This document shows, in pieces, positions 20,801-29,572 of a DNA stretch of 64,000 bases. This stretch comes from Peristeroidobacter soli (GTDB lineage Bacteria > Pseudomonadota > Gammaproteobacteria > Steroidobacterales > Steroidobacteraceae): the NCBI RefSeq assembly GCF_004138485.1, contig NZ_RYEV01000003.1:806001-870000 (forward strand), read 5' to 3'. The position numbers were made by a program, and so were the translations under genes. The notes beneath the pieces are model-generated. The model searched no databases and was not told where the DNA came from. It saw nothing but the letters and a program-made list of their open reading frames with translations. Each line of letters begins with the position of its first letter. Position 1 is the first letter of the stretch.

Positions 20801-21068
20801 GGGCGCGACGTTGTTCGCGCGCTACGTCGGCGAGGTCAAGGACTCGACGGCGTTGAATTATCCAGTCGACGACTGGCTGATCTTCAATGTGTCCGGCAGC
20901 TACACGATGCGCTCCGGCTGGCTGGACGCGACCACCGTGCGGCTCGGTGTGAACAACGTGTTGAACGAAGATCCGCCGCTTGCCGACGAGCCTTTCGGTT
21001 ACTTCGCGACCTTGCACGACAATCGCGGCCGTTACTGGTATCTGCAGTTCACCAAGTCGTTCGAATGA
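17895..21068 (+). CDS. TonB-dependent outer-membrane receptor with STN signalling domain
   Basis: A 1057-residue receptor. A signal peptide (FLPKLTSTVAVAALILGAA, cleavage near AAA-EA) precedes an STN domain (FEIRSPDLSRALLAFSQQ to IRITRAEV, ~residues 38-105). The TonB-box-like EEIVVTGSHI is near 130, followed by the plug (ANLRGLGSGNTLVLLNGRR, RLELLRDGAAAIYGADATAG) and the 22-strand barrel ending GRYWYLQFTKSFE. The Cys-, acidic- and Asn-rich loops give no clear ligand. The STN domain and adjacent FecIR point to ligand-induced transcription. Its stop overlaps the gamma-glutamyltransferase start (ATGA), so receptor and enzyme are translationally coupled, which favours a peptide-like ligand. Confidence 0.95.
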   Translation: MIRSSIRSFLPKLTSTVAVAALILGAANGAAAEAARNFEIRSPDLSRALLAFSQQSDLVVVAAADLVANLPAPSVSGRMTPEEAIERLLRGSGLQYVRDKDGTIRITRAEVAAAGESASRSEVENAAVEEIVVTGSHIQGPVAAGILPVTVRSSEDIAAVGVLTADQLIASMPQAGGQNFNNEQQGPNQARGDVSSANLRGLGSGNTLVLLNGRRMVMHPTTQQEDGVPVQIVNVNTIAPSAVSRLELLRDGAAAIYGADATAGVLNYVLDDDYEGLQVGARYGFSEGTDFDETSFDVKSGFSFNEGRSHVTLFGSYMHRAQMMASERDYAATNNRSGFVSSQYASSFNDSSTIAPWLRGRVTTPVTGFGASFTQFHIQPCGLSGSDAAVPGTPGACIDGGSSTLDASLRTDEGSMSTMTPESNRFNLMSTLKHEFDSGLEAFGELMYYGADSTAVRGGSTDLTSAPLTVSANNPYNPFGSGPGRLAGYTGPAQAVQIAGIRVFDAGNRRIEVESNAWRVLSGLRGDIGRWNWETAALYSRANTEDVEYNRVSNTALQAALNSSDPATAYNPFNGGDPANPAVGDSTWNPVGVTDPLRINVTRDSTATLTLADAKISSPEAFSILGRDIGLAAGLEWRRETYDDDRDPRIDGTINFVSTSGLVTSDVMGTSPTPDTEGSRNVTSAYVEWQVPLVLPEQGIPLMQALNTQIAARYERFSDIEDDVLKPKVAIAWEVTDWLQLRAGYAEGFRAPNLEQINATEIRRVEENLTDLYLCALNQGATSIAAVNQSACGAFRYNVEDIRRGGDKLKPEDSETISYGFALEPIDRLTLTVDFWRIEQTGLVGVFSAIDHLNLDAVRRLEQGSSDPALERNAQGQPVRIFNEFLNLNSRVVRGIDLAVSYDFDTPIGDFHTLLDWSRLTDFDVSPSTESSELLAAGLPATAGGSLLERDDNPRNRASATFSWRRGDVGATLFARYVGEVKDSTALNYPVDDWLIFNVSGSYTMRSGWLDATTVRLGVNNVLNEDPPLADEPFGYFATLHDNRGRYWYLQFTKSFE

Positions 21069-22855
21069 GCTCGACGATGAAGCCATTTGGCGCTGCATTG
21101 CTGGCGTGCGGGCTGTTGTTCGCGGTTGAGGCGATTGCGTCTTCAACGAATGTTTGTTCGGCGCCGGTGCGCGATGGCGAGGCGGCTCAGCGGGCGGTCG
21201 ATGGGGCGTCGTACAACATTCGTTACGACAGCATCGATCACCCGGTCATCGGTCGCGAAGGCATGGTGGTCACGCAGAACGACCTGGCATCGGCCATCGG
21301 TGCTGAGGTGCTGCGTGATGGCGGCAATGCCGTGGACAGCGCCGTTGCCGTCGGCTTCGCGCTGGCGGTGACGTTGCCGCGAGCTGGCAATCTCGGCGGC
21401 AGCGGGTTCATGTTGCTGCATCTCGCGGAAGAGAAGCGCACGGTTGCGTTGGAGTACTACTCGCAGGCGCCGGCGAGTCTTCGTGTCGAGCAGCTGCGCA
21501 AGCCCGATGGCACGGTGGACGAAGAGAAACGTTACAGCCGCTTGGGCGCGGGCATTCCGGGAACGGTCGCGGGGATGTGGCATGTCCATCAGAAGTATGG
21601 AAAGTTGCCGTGGAAACGCCTGATGCAGCCGGCGATCGACCTGGCCGCGAAGGGCATCGTCATCAGCGAGGACTTCGCGTATGCGCTCGATGTGCGGCGT
21701 GATCGCCTGAGTCGAGATCCCGTCGCCGCGAAGGCCTTGTACAAGGCGAACGGCGAGGCGTATCTCGCGGGCGAACGTTTCGTACAGAAGGATCTGGCGT
21801 GGTCGCTGCGTGAGATCTCGAAGGGCGGGGCCGATGCGTTCTATCGCGGCAGTGTCGCGCGCAAGATCGTGGCGGACATGCAGGCGAATGGCGGGGCGAT
21901 CACGATGGATGATCTCGCGCGCTATCAGCTTCGCGAGCAAGAGCCAATCTGGAGCGACTATCGCGGCCATCGAATGGCGCTGATGCCACCGCCGGCGTCC
22001 GGCGTACTGCTCGCGGAGTTGCTCAATATCGTCGAGAACTTCCCGATGAAGGAGCTGGGCTCGAACAGCGTGGCGAGTATTCATGTGATCGCCGAGGCAT
22101 CGAAGCGCGTGTTCGCGGATCGCGGTGTGTACTTCGGCGGCTATCCGGACTATCAGGTGCCCGTCGCTGGGTTGGTCAGCAAGGCGTATGCGAAGTCACT
22201 GGCCCAGACCATCGACCTGGCGAAAGCAAGTGACGCCGCAACGTTGCAGCCCGGCGATCCGATGAAGTACGAGAGTCGGGACACGACGCACTACTCGATC
22301 ATGGACAGCGCGGGTAACGCCGTCAGCAACACATATACCTTGGGCTCGTCCTTCGGCGCGCATGTGATGGTCGCTGGCACCGGCATTCTGCTCAACGATC
22401 ACATCTATAACTTCGCCCTGCATGGCGGACCGGTGATTCCGCACAGCCTGGATACGAGCGTTGCGAACGTGCTGGCGCCTGGGAAGCGCTCCACGTCTGC
22501 CATTACTCCTGTGATTGTGTTCGAGGGCGACCGCCCGTATCTGGTGAGTGGGTCGCCTGACGGCGCGCGAATCATTCCGGCGATGGCGCAGTTGATCGTC
22601 AACGTGGTCGATCACGGGCTGAATGTCGCCGAAGCGACCGGCCGGCCGCGCGTGTTTCAGAACATGACGTCAGGGGAGCTGGAACTCGAGCCCGGACATC
22701 CGATCGATGTCATGCAGCTGTTGCAGGCCCGAGGTCACAAGGTGAAATCTGTGGGCAACATGGGCAGCACGCAGTCCGTGATGTGCACGAACGGCCGCTT
22801 CTTCGGTGGCGCGGACACGCGGCGGCCGGATGCGGCCGCGGTGGGGATCAACTAG
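21065..22855 (+). CDS. ggt: Gamma-glutamyltransferase (exported)
   Basis: A 596-residue Ntn-hydrolase that removes or transfers gamma-glutamyl groups from glutathione and related peptides in the periplasm. A signal peptide (GAALLACGLLFAVEAIAS) is present. The self-processing site is the first Thr of TTHYSIMDSAGNAVSNTYT, residue ~407, which would become the N-terminal nucleophile of the small subunit. Glycine-rich NLGGSGFMLLHL and VSGSPDGARIIP segments match the family. It is coupled to the TonB receptor and ends convergent with the DPP-IV gene (8 bp overlap of the 3' ends). Confidence 0.95.
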   Translation: MSSTMKPFGAALLACGLLFAVEAIASSTNVCSAPVRDGEAAQRAVDGASYNIRYDSIDHPVIGREGMVVTQNDLASAIGAEVLRDGGNAVDSAVAVGFALAVTLPRAGNLGGSGFMLLHLAEEKRTVALEYYSQAPASLRVEQLRKPDGTVDEEKRYSRLGAGIPGTVAGMWHVHQKYGKLPWKRLMQPAIDLAAKGIVISEDFAYALDVRRDRLSRDPVAAKALYKANGEAYLAGERFVQKDLAWSLREISKGGADAFYRGSVARKIVADMQANGGAITMDDLARYQLREQEPIWSDYRGHRMALMPPPASGVLLAELLNIVENFPMKELGSNSVASIHVIAEASKRVFADRGVYFGGYPDYQVPVAGLVSKAYAKSLAQTIDLAKASDAATLQPGDPMKYESRDTTHYSIMDSAGNAVSNTYTLGSSFGAHVMVAGTGILLNDHIYNFALHGGPVIPHSLDTSVANVLAPGKRSTSAITPVIVFEGDRPYLVSGSPDGARIIPAMAQLIVNVVDHGLNVAEATGRPRVFQNMTSGELELEPGHPIDVMQLLQARGHKVKSVGNMGSTQSVMCTNGRFFGGADTRRPDAAAVGIN

Positions 22856-25142
22856 CGTCGTTGGGCGCTTTCAACTCTCGCTCGAAGAATCTCAGCACCA
22901 TCTCGTAATAATGCCGACCCTGCTGCGGCATCCTGACCAAGCCGTGCTTGCCGCCGGGATACGTCATCACATCGAATGGCTTGTTCAGCGACTGCAACGT
23001 CTGCATCAAGCGCGTGCTGTGCGTGAACAGCACATTGTCGTCCGCCATGCCGTGTACGAGCAGCAGTGAGCCGTGCAATGAGTCGGCATAGGGAAGGACG
23101 GCGCTCGCTTTATAGCCTTCCGCGTTGTTCTGTGGCGTGCCGAGGTAGCGCTCGGTGTAGTGTGTGTCATAGAGCGACCAATCCGTCACAGGTGCACCCG
23201 CGACGCCGGCGCGAAATGCTTTGGTTGTGGTCAAGGCCATGAGAGACATGTAGCCGCCATAGCTCCAGCCCATGATGCCGATGCGATCGCCCGCGACGAA
23301 CGGCAACGACTTCAAATACTCCACACCGCGCAGCTGATCTTCGATCTCGGCTTTGCCGGTGCGGCCGGCGATGGCGGTTTCAAAGGCGTTGCCGCGGAAA
23401 CCAGAGCCTCGATTGTCGAGTGTCAGTACGACGAATCCGTTCTGGGCGAGCACCTGGCGGAACAAGCCTTGAGTCGCGCGCGAGCCGCCCATCCAATCCT
23501 GGCGCACGTTTTGGAAATGTGGGCCACCGTACACGTCGATGATCGCGGGATAGCGTTTGCCGGCGACGAGGTTCGACGGTTTGATCAGTCGATAGTTGAG
23601 CTGCTGTCCATCGCTTGCCGGCACCGAGCCATATTTCTCGGCGACTTGATTGGAAACAAACGGGTGATAGGGATGCGTGGCGTCGAGCGCGTTGCGCAGC
23701 AGCCAGTGCTGGAGTGAGCCGTCGAGCTTGCGCAGGCTGGCGGACGGGGGCTGATCCGGCGACGAGTGCAAGTCGAGATAACCGCGACCGCCAGGCAGCA
23801 GCTTCGCATCGTGCCAGCCAGCTTCGCGAGACACACGCGTGATCTTGCTCGCAGCATCCTTCGTCAACGGTGCCGAGTACAACTGACGTTCGAGCGTCGA
23901 ATCTTTCGAGCCGAGGAAGTAGACTCGACCCGCGGCTTCATCGACGCCCACCAAGCCGTTCTCGGAGCCGTCACCGACCACCATCCAGTCGCCGCTGGTC
24001 AACGGATGCAGCAGATTGCCGTCCAGGTCGTACAGGTACAAATGTTTGTAACCGGTGCGACGCGAGCTCCAGATGAACTGCGGCTTCGATTGCAGGAACT
24101 TGAAGTCGTCATTCAGCTCGACCCAATGCGGGCTCGTCTCGGTCAGCAGCACGCGCGATGCGCCGCTCGCGACATCGATCTTGAGCAGATCGAGTTTCTT
24201 TTGATCGCGCGGCTGACGCTGCACGGCCAGCGACTTCGAATCCGGAAACCATTTGACGCGCGCGAGATAACCGTCGCCGAGGCCGAGCTCGATATCGCTG
24301 ATCTTCGCCGTCCCGAGATCGACGACTTTCAGCTCGACCTTGGTGTTGGCAGTGCCGGCGGCGGGATAGCGCTGACGAAACATCCGCGCGCCATCGGCGT
24401 TGATCTCGAAACGTTCCACTTCCTGCACCGGCGAATCGTCGATGCGCGTGAACGCGATACGCGAATCGTCGGGCGACCACCAGTAGCCGGTGCTGCGGCC
24501 CATCTCTTCTTGCGCGACGAACTCGGCCACGCCGTTTTGCACGAGGCCGGCGCCGTCGGTGGTGATGGCGCGCTCCTGGCGGGTGCGTAAGTCGATCACG
24601 AACAGGTTCTGGTCGCGAATGAAACTGACGTAGCGACTGCCGGGCGAGAGCTTCGCGTCGGTTTCGTACGAGGCGCTGTGGGTGAGGCGCGTGACCGGCT
24701 CGGCCTTGGCTTCCAGATCGTACAGATACAAATCGCCGCCCAATGGAATGAGCAGGCGCTTGCCGTCGCTGGAAAACTCATATTCGACGATGCCGCGCAG
24801 CGAGGCGGTGCGCTGGCGCTCGCGGCGGGCTTCCTCTTCGACCGACAGCTTTTCTTCGGCACCGACCAGCTTGCGTGAATCGACCAGCACGCGAGCCGAG
24901 CCGCCGCGGGTGTCGAAGGCCCACAGGTCCAGCTGATCCTTGTTGTCCGCCTTGCCCTGTAAGTAGGTCACGTAGCGGCCGTCGGGCGAGAATTTGGGCT
25001 CGCGCAGCCGCGGCCCGGACAGATCGGGATCCGCGAAAATGCGGGCGATGGTCAAGGGTTCGGCAAAGCTGGCTTCAGTGGACAAGGTGAGGCCCATCAG
25101 GCAGGTCGCAAGGATCGCGACTTTGGTCGTTGTATACCGCAT
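22848..25142 (-). CDS. Dipeptidyl peptidase IV (S9B family)
   Basis: A 764-residue exported serine peptidase that removes X-Pro dipeptides. An N-terminal signal peptide (VAILATCLMGLTLSTEASFA) is followed by a beta-propeller domain containing the double-Glu motif in VAQEEMGRSTGYWW, which binds the substrate N-terminus and marks a DPP-IV-type exopeptidase. The alpha/beta hydrolase domain has the nucleophile in GWSYGG (Ser ~627), Asp in HGMADDNV (~701) and His in GGKHGL (~733). All catalytic residues are intact. It is divergent from the prolyl oligopeptidase gene. Confidence 0.94.
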   Translation of the reverse strand: MRYTTTKVAILATCLMGLTLSTEASFAEPLTIARIFADPDLSGPRLREPKFSPDGRYVTYLQGKADNKDQLDLWAFDTRGGSARVLVDSRKLVGAEEKLSVEEEARRERQRTASLRGIVEYEFSSDGKRLLIPLGGDLYLYDLEAKAEPVTRLTHSASYETDAKLSPGSRYVSFIRDQNLFVIDLRTRQERAITTDGAGLVQNGVAEFVAQEEMGRSTGYWWSPDDSRIAFTRIDDSPVQEVERFEINADGARMFRQRYPAAGTANTKVELKVVDLGTAKISDIELGLGDGYLARVKWFPDSKSLAVQRQPRDQKKLDLLKIDVASGASRVLLTETSPHWVELNDDFKFLQSKPQFIWSSRRTGYKHLYLYDLDGNLLHPLTSGDWMVVGDGSENGLVGVDEAAGRVYFLGSKDSTLERQLYSAPLTKDAASKITRVSREAGWHDAKLLPGGRGYLDLHSSPDQPPSASLRKLDGSLQHWLLRNALDATHPYHPFVSNQVAEKYGSVPASDGQQLNYRLIKPSNLVAGKRYPAIIDVYGGPHFQNVRQDWMGGSRATQGLFRQVLAQNGFVVLTLDNRGSGFRGNAFETAIAGRTGKAEIEDQLRGVEYLKSLPFVAGDRIGIMGWSYGGYMSLMALTTTKAFRAGVAGAPVTDWSLYDTHYTERYLGTPQNNAEGYKASAVLPYADSLHGSLLLVHGMADDNVLFTHSTRLMQTLQSLNKPFDVMTYPGGKHGLVRMPQQGRHYYEMVLRFFERELKAPNDAS

Positions 25143-25219
25143 GAGAGTTGCGCCGGAAATGGAATGACGACGTTACACTAAGCACGGCCCGGCATCCTAC
25201 GTGAACGAGCGAGAGACTC

Positions 25220-27439
25220 ATGCAAAGGAAGATTCTGCTGTTGTTGCCCGCGTTGCTGTTGCTCAGTTCCTGCGGCACCGAGCCGGCAAAGCCCGCGTCC
25301 GGCGGGGCCTCGTCCATGACGGCCAGTACCACGAGTGCCGACCCCTCGATGAAGTCAGCCGCGTTCCAATACCCCGCGACCCGTCGCGTCGACCAGGTCG
25401 ACAACTACCACGGCACGAGCATCGCCGATCCGTATCGCTGGCTGGAGCAGGCCGACAGCGCCGATACCAAGCGCTGGATCCAGGCGCAGAACGCGCTGGC
25501 GCAGCCCTATCTCGAGTCCATCCCGGCGCGGGAGCGCATCAAGCAGCGCATGACGCAGCTATGGAACTACGAGCGCTACGACATCCCGGTGAAGCGCGGC
25601 AATCGTTACTTCTATCTGCGCAACGACGGTCTGCAGAATCAGAGCGTGCTCTACATCACCGAGCGGTTGAACGGCGAGCCGCGCGTGCTGCTCGATCCCA
25701 ATCAGTTGAGCAAGGATGCGACGGTCGCGCTCAGCGAGTTCGTGCCGAGTCCGGACGGGCGGCTGGTCGCATACAGCCTGTCCGATGGCGGCACGGACTG
25801 GCGGACCTGGCACTTCCGCGATGTCGCGACCGGCAAGGATCTGCCGGATGTCCTGCGCTTCATCAAGTTCGTGCCGATCTCCTGGACGGGGGATTCCAAG
25901 GCGGTTTACTACGCGCGCTTCCCGTTGCAAGCGGGCGGCAAGGGCGATGACACCAAACAGCGCGAAGTGTACTGGCACAAGCTCGGTGCCGACGTTGCAG
26001 GCGACCAGCTGATCTTCAAAGTCACCGATCATCCGACCCGCAATCCGTACGTGCAGATCTCGGACGGCGGCAAATATGCGATTTTCTGGCTGTACGACGG
26101 CTCTCAGTCGACTGGTATCTACTACCGCAAGATCGCGCGCGACGGCACGCCGTCCGGCGAGACGGTGCGTCTGATCGACAGCTTCGACGCGAACTATCAG
26201 TTCATCGCCGAGATCGACGATGTCTTCTACATCCGGAGCAACAAGGATGCGCCGAACGCGCAAGTGATCGCGATGCCGGTCGGGGCGACGAAGCAAGCGT
26301 CACGCGTCGTCGTGCCTGAGTCCAAGTTCTCGGCGGACGAGGTGTCCATCGTCGGTCAGCGCATCATCGTGCAGTACTTGCAGGATGCTTACTCCTTGAC
26401 CCGCGTGTTCGATCTCCACGGCAAGGCTCAGTACGACGTGAAATTGCCGGGGCTCGGCACCGCGCTCGGCTTCGACGGCGGCGTGCAGGACACCGAGACG
26501 TTCTTTGGCTACTCGGATTTCCTGACGCCGATGACCATCTCCCGGCTGGATCTGACCACGGGCGCGACGGAGATTTTCCGTGCGCCGAAGCTGGCCGCGG
26601 ATGCGAGCCAGTTCGAGGTCAAGCAGGTGTTCTACAAGAGCAAGGACGGCACCCGGGTGCCGATGTTCATCGCGCACAAGAAAGGGCTGACGCTGAATGG
26701 ACAGAACTTCGTGCAGCTCTATGGCTATGGCGGCTTCAATATCCCGCAGCAGCCGGCGTTCAGCGTGCCGGTGCTGGTGTGGCTGGAAATGGGCGGCGTC
26801 TATGCGGTGGCCAACTTGCGAGGCGGCTCCGAATACGGCGAGGCCTGGCATGCGGCGGGCACCAAGCTGCAGAAGCAGAACGTGTTCGACGATTTCATCG
26901 CCGCCGCTCAGTACCTGGTCGATGAGAAGTACACGGCGCCCGCGAAGATCGCGATTCGCGGTCGGAGCAACGGCGGCCTGCTGGTCGGTGCAGTACTGAC
27001 GCAGCGTCCGGATTTAATTGGCGCGGCGCTGCCGGGGGTCGGGGTGCTCGACATGCTTCGCTATCAGACGCCCAGTTCGAATGCCCGTCAGTGGTCCAGC
27101 GATTACGGGCTCAGCGAGAACGAAGCGGAGTTTCGTGCGCAATTGGCGTACTCGCCGCTGCATAACGTCCACAAGGTCTGCTACCCGCCGACGCTCGTGA
27201 CCACCGCGGATCGCGACGATCGCGTCGTGCCCTGGCACAGCTATAAGTTCGCAGCGACGCTCCAGGCGGCGCAGGCCTGCCCCAACCCGGTGATGCTCCG
27301 GGTGGAGACCCGTGCCGGCCACGGCGCCGGTAAGCCGGTCTGGATGCAGATCGAGGATTACGCGGACCAGTGGGCGTTCCTGGTCAAGTCGCTTCATATG
27401 GAACCGGGAAGGCCTGCTGTCGCCGCAGCGGGTCTTTGA
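25220..27439 (+). CDS. Prolyl oligopeptidase (S9A family), predicted lipoprotein
   Basis: 739 residues. The N-terminus is a lipoprotein signal with lipobox LLSSC, so the enzyme should be membrane-anchored and not cytoplasmic. The S9A N-terminal motif is seen in DNYHGTSIADPYRWLE, then the propeller. The catalytic domain shows RGRSNGG (Ser ~583), DRDDRVVP (Asp) and RAGHG (His ~701). It cleaves short proline-containing peptides. With DPP-IV, gamma-glutamyltransferase and the TonB receptor it completes a peptide-degradation set. Confidence 0.94.
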   Translation: MQRKILLLLPALLLLSSCGTEPAKPASGGASSMTASTTSADPSMKSAAFQYPATRRVDQVDNYHGTSIADPYRWLEQADSADTKRWIQAQNALAQPYLESIPARERIKQRMTQLWNYERYDIPVKRGNRYFYLRNDGLQNQSVLYITERLNGEPRVLLDPNQLSKDATVALSEFVPSPDGRLVAYSLSDGGTDWRTWHFRDVATGKDLPDVLRFIKFVPISWTGDSKAVYYARFPLQAGGKGDDTKQREVYWHKLGADVAGDQLIFKVTDHPTRNPYVQISDGGKYAIFWLYDGSQSTGIYYRKIARDGTPSGETVRLIDSFDANYQFIAEIDDVFYIRSNKDAPNAQVIAMPVGATKQASRVVVPESKFSADEVSIVGQRIIVQYLQDAYSLTRVFDLHGKAQYDVKLPGLGTALGFDGGVQDTETFFGYSDFLTPMTISRLDLTTGATEIFRAPKLAADASQFEVKQVFYKSKDGTRVPMFIAHKKGLTLNGQNFVQLYGYGGFNIPQQPAFSVPVLVWLEMGGVYAVANLRGGSEYGEAWHAAGTKLQKQNVFDDFIAAAQYLVDEKYTAPAKIAIRGRSNGGLLVGAVLTQRPDLIGAALPGVGVLDMLRYQTPSSNARQWSSDYGLSENEAEFRAQLAYSPLHNVHKVCYPPTLVTTADRDDRVVPWHSYKFAATLQAAQACPNPVMLRVETRAGHGAGKPVWMQIEDYADQWAFLVKSLHMEPGRPAVAAAGL

Positions 27440-27462
27440 TGTCGGTTTGGGCCGGCTAGGGC

Positions 27463-27657
27463 CTAGTCGTCGTCCCGATCCCGCTCGTGTTTCGGGCCAT
27501 CCTCGGTTTCGACGATCTCGCCGGGGATGGCGTGTTTTTCGGCGGCCCAGGCGCCCAGGTCGATGAGCTTGCAGCGCTCGCTGCAGAAGGGGCGCCAGCG
27601 GGAGGCTTCCGTCCATTCCACCGAACGCTCGCAGGTCGGGCAACGAACCACGGTCAT
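27463..27657 (-). CDS. yacG: DNA gyrase inhibitor YacG (zinc-ribbon protein)
   Basis: A 64-residue zinc protein with two CxxC/CxxxC-type pairs: [12 protein letters not shown] and [14 protein letters not shown]. The Arg-Phe-Cys-Ser-Glu-Arg-Cys block is the family signature. It binds GyrB and inhibits gyrase. The start is the ATG at 27657, giving the usual ~65-residue size; a TTG 21 bases upstream is less likely. It lies downstream of zapD on the same strand, the common yacG-zapD arrangement. Confidence 0.92.
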   Translation of the reverse strand: MTVVRCPTCERSVEWTEASRWRPFCSERCKLIDLGAWAAEKHAIPGEIVETEDGPKHERDRDDD

Positions 27658-27783
27658 GACAGGCTCTTCTCTCGCCAACCCAATCTCGCCGCTAGAGCGA
27701 AGATAACCAATTGAGTTGGTCTTACGATCATCTCGGACATCGGGCTCAGGGTAGTCGACGCGCCCGGCTGGGGCCCTGGCGCC

Positions 27784-28578
27784 TCAAGTGCAGACGGTCA
27801 GCTGGAACTGCACATCCTCTGTGGTCTGAACTGGCCGTGAATTCACATCGTTCCAAGACAGGAAGCGGATGCTGCAGCGGTGGTGGCTGCCGCTGATCTC
27901 CGGAAACAGCTGGGTATTCGCCGGCAGGGCCAGGCGCAGCAGCTGGCAGGGATTTTCACGATCGAACGCGATCTGGAAGGTGCCGCCGGTGGCGACTTCG
28001 GGCTTGGGCCGGGCGGCCTCGCGCGTCAGCCACAACAGCTCGGTGACGGCGTCGCACAGCGGCCGGATGGTGGCCATCCAGTCGCCAAACTGCTTGGAGC
28101 GGACCGCAAACGGCTGGTCCAGCCAATGGCGGTAGTCGGGCAGATCGAACTCGCAGGTGCCGCCGGGGATGGTGCTGCGATGCTTGATCGAGTTCAGGAA
28201 TTCCGAATCGCGCAGCCGCTGCATGAACAGCGCGCCCACCGAGTTGAGCTCGGTCCGCAGCCGGGTCAGGTTGCCCAGCACCGCTTTGAGGCGCGAGTTG
28301 TCGACCCCGGCGCGGCTGGCGTAGTCGTGCATCACCGTCATCTGCCGCTCGAGATCCTTGAGCACTTCGCTGCGGATATCGCCGCGCGCGGTAATTGCCA
28401 GGATTTCCAGCAGCGCGCTCATGGCCGCGCGGGTCGACCACTGATCCTCGCGCTCTTCATGGAACAGGGCTTGCTGATAAAGAAAGTCCAGTCGCAGAAA
28501 AGTACGCATCCGCTCATTGAGCGGTTGCTCATAGACGGGGCCGGGCGAGGCGGCGCGTGGGCTGTCGGACGAGGTCAT
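27784..28578 (-). CDS. zapD: Cell division protein ZapD
   Basis: A 264-residue cytoplasmic FtsZ-bundling protein (DUF1342). The characteristic start YEQPLNERMRTFLRLDFL is present, then a helical region (HEEREDQWSTRAAMSALLEIL, VLKDLERQM). The beta-domain shows PGGTCEFDLPDYRHWL. The C-terminal portion RCSIRFLSWND is typical. It crosslinks FtsZ protofilaments, complementing ftsZ and ftsA about 23 kb away. Divergent from the DUF481 gene. Confidence 0.95.
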   Translation of the reverse strand: MTSSDSPRAASPGPVYEQPLNERMRTFLRLDFLYQQALFHEEREDQWSTRAAMSALLEILAITARGDIRSEVLKDLERQMTVMHDYASRAGVDNSRLKAVLGNLTRLRTELNSVGALFMQRLRDSEFLNSIKHRSTIPGGTCEFDLPDYRHWLDQPFAVRSKQFGDWMATIRPLCDAVTELLWLTREAARPKPEVATGGTFQIAFDRENPCQLLRLALPANTQLFPEISGSHHRCSIRFLSWNDVNSRPVQTTEDVQFQLTVCT

Positions 28579-28700
28579 CCTGTGGATTGTGAAGCACTGG
28601 CCGGCAGTTGAAAAACCCTTTTTGATTCGAGCCGGCGCGGCCGGCGGATGCGGGTCATTAAATCGTCGTCACCCGGCGACGCGGAACACACGTCGTTGTT

Positions 28701-28725
28701 GGAAGCATTTACGTATTCTGCTTCC
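28701..28725. promoter_or_regulatory. Inverted repeat upstream of the DUF481 gene
   Basis: The arms GGAAGCA / TGCTTCC are 7 bases each with an 11-base spacer, inside the 220-base region between divergent zapD and the DUF481 gene, about 74 bases before the latter. The symmetry and position would suit an operator; no matching regulator is identified. Confidence 0.35.
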
Positions 28726-28798
28726 ATATTGCGCCCGCTATTTTTCCCGGCGCCGACTCGTCCGGGACGGGCACGCTTTTGTTCACGGAGTTTTATTG

Positions 28799-29530
28799 AT
28801 GCGACGATTGTTGTTCGCGGCCACGGTATTGGCCGCTGCGGTACCGGCCCACGCGCAGTGGACCGGCAAGGGTGAGGCGGGAATGGTGATCGCCAGCGGT
28901 AACACCGAAACCGAGACCGCCAACGCCAAGCTAAACATGAAGTACGAAACCGAGCAGTGGAAGAACATCCTTGGCGGCGCTGCGCTGTATGCGTCCGACA
29001 CGGACGGCAAGACCGCCAACCGCTGGGAGACCTTCGGCGAGCTGGGCTGGAAATTCACCGAGCGCAACTTCCTGTTCGGCGCCGGGCGCTACGAGGAGGA
29101 CGAGTTCAGCGGCTTCGACTACCAGGCCACCCTGTCGGGCGGCGTGGGCCGCCGCTTCCTCGACAACCCCACCACGACCATGGTCGGTACCGTCGGTGCC
29201 GGTTACAAATTTCTCGAGACGCGCGACTCCTTCGACCCGGAGACCGGTGCGTTGATCGAAGCAGGTGACAGCAGCAGCGAAGTGGTGTTCCGAGGCACGC
29301 TCGACTTCGAGCACAAGTTCACGGCCACGACCTCGCTGGTCGACAAGTTCATCACCGAATCGGGCGCGAACAATACGTTCATACAGAACGATATTTCGCT
29401 GCAGGTGAAGATGACGGACGTGCTGGCGCTGGCGGTGGGCTACGGGGTCCGCCACAACACCAACCCGCCGGCGGAGTTCAAGAAGACCGATACGTTGACG
29501 ACGATCAACCTGGTCTACGAGATCAAGTGA
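28799..29530 (+). CDS. DUF481 (YdiY-like) outer-membrane protein
   Basis: 243 residues with a clear signal peptide (RRLLFAATVLAAAVPAHA, cut after AHA). The mature protein shows WTGKGEAGMVIASGNTETET and many alternating beta segments (GYKFLETRDSF, FEHKFTATTSLVDKF, VGYGVRHNTNPP) ending LTTINLVYEIK, as in DUF481 salt-induced outer-membrane proteins. The ATG has a GGAG site. Function of the family is unclear. It ends in a hairpin shared with the opposing dsbA. Confidence 0.85.
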   Translation: MRRLLFAATVLAAAVPAHAQWTGKGEAGMVIASGNTETETANAKLNMKYETEQWKNILGGAALYASDTDGKTANRWETFGELGWKFTERNFLFGAGRYEEDEFSGFDYQATLSGGVGRRFLDNPTTTMVGTVGAGYKFLETRDSFDPETGALIEAGDSSSEVVFRGTLDFEHKFTATTSLVDKFITESGANNTFIQNDISLQVKMTDVLALAVGYGVRHNTNPPAEFKKTDTLTTINLVYEIK

Positions 29531-29537
29531 GGCGAGG

Positions 29538-29566
29538 CGGGCGGTGCTCATTGCGAGGACCGCCCG
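29538..29566. terminator. Bidirectional hairpin between DUF481 gene and dsbA
   Basis: The arms CGGGCGGT / ACCGCCCG are separated by 13 bases in the 42-base gap between two convergent genes. TTCAAACT follows on the plus strand. The location fits a shared transcription end. Confidence 0.55.
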
Positions 29567-29572
29567 TTCAAA

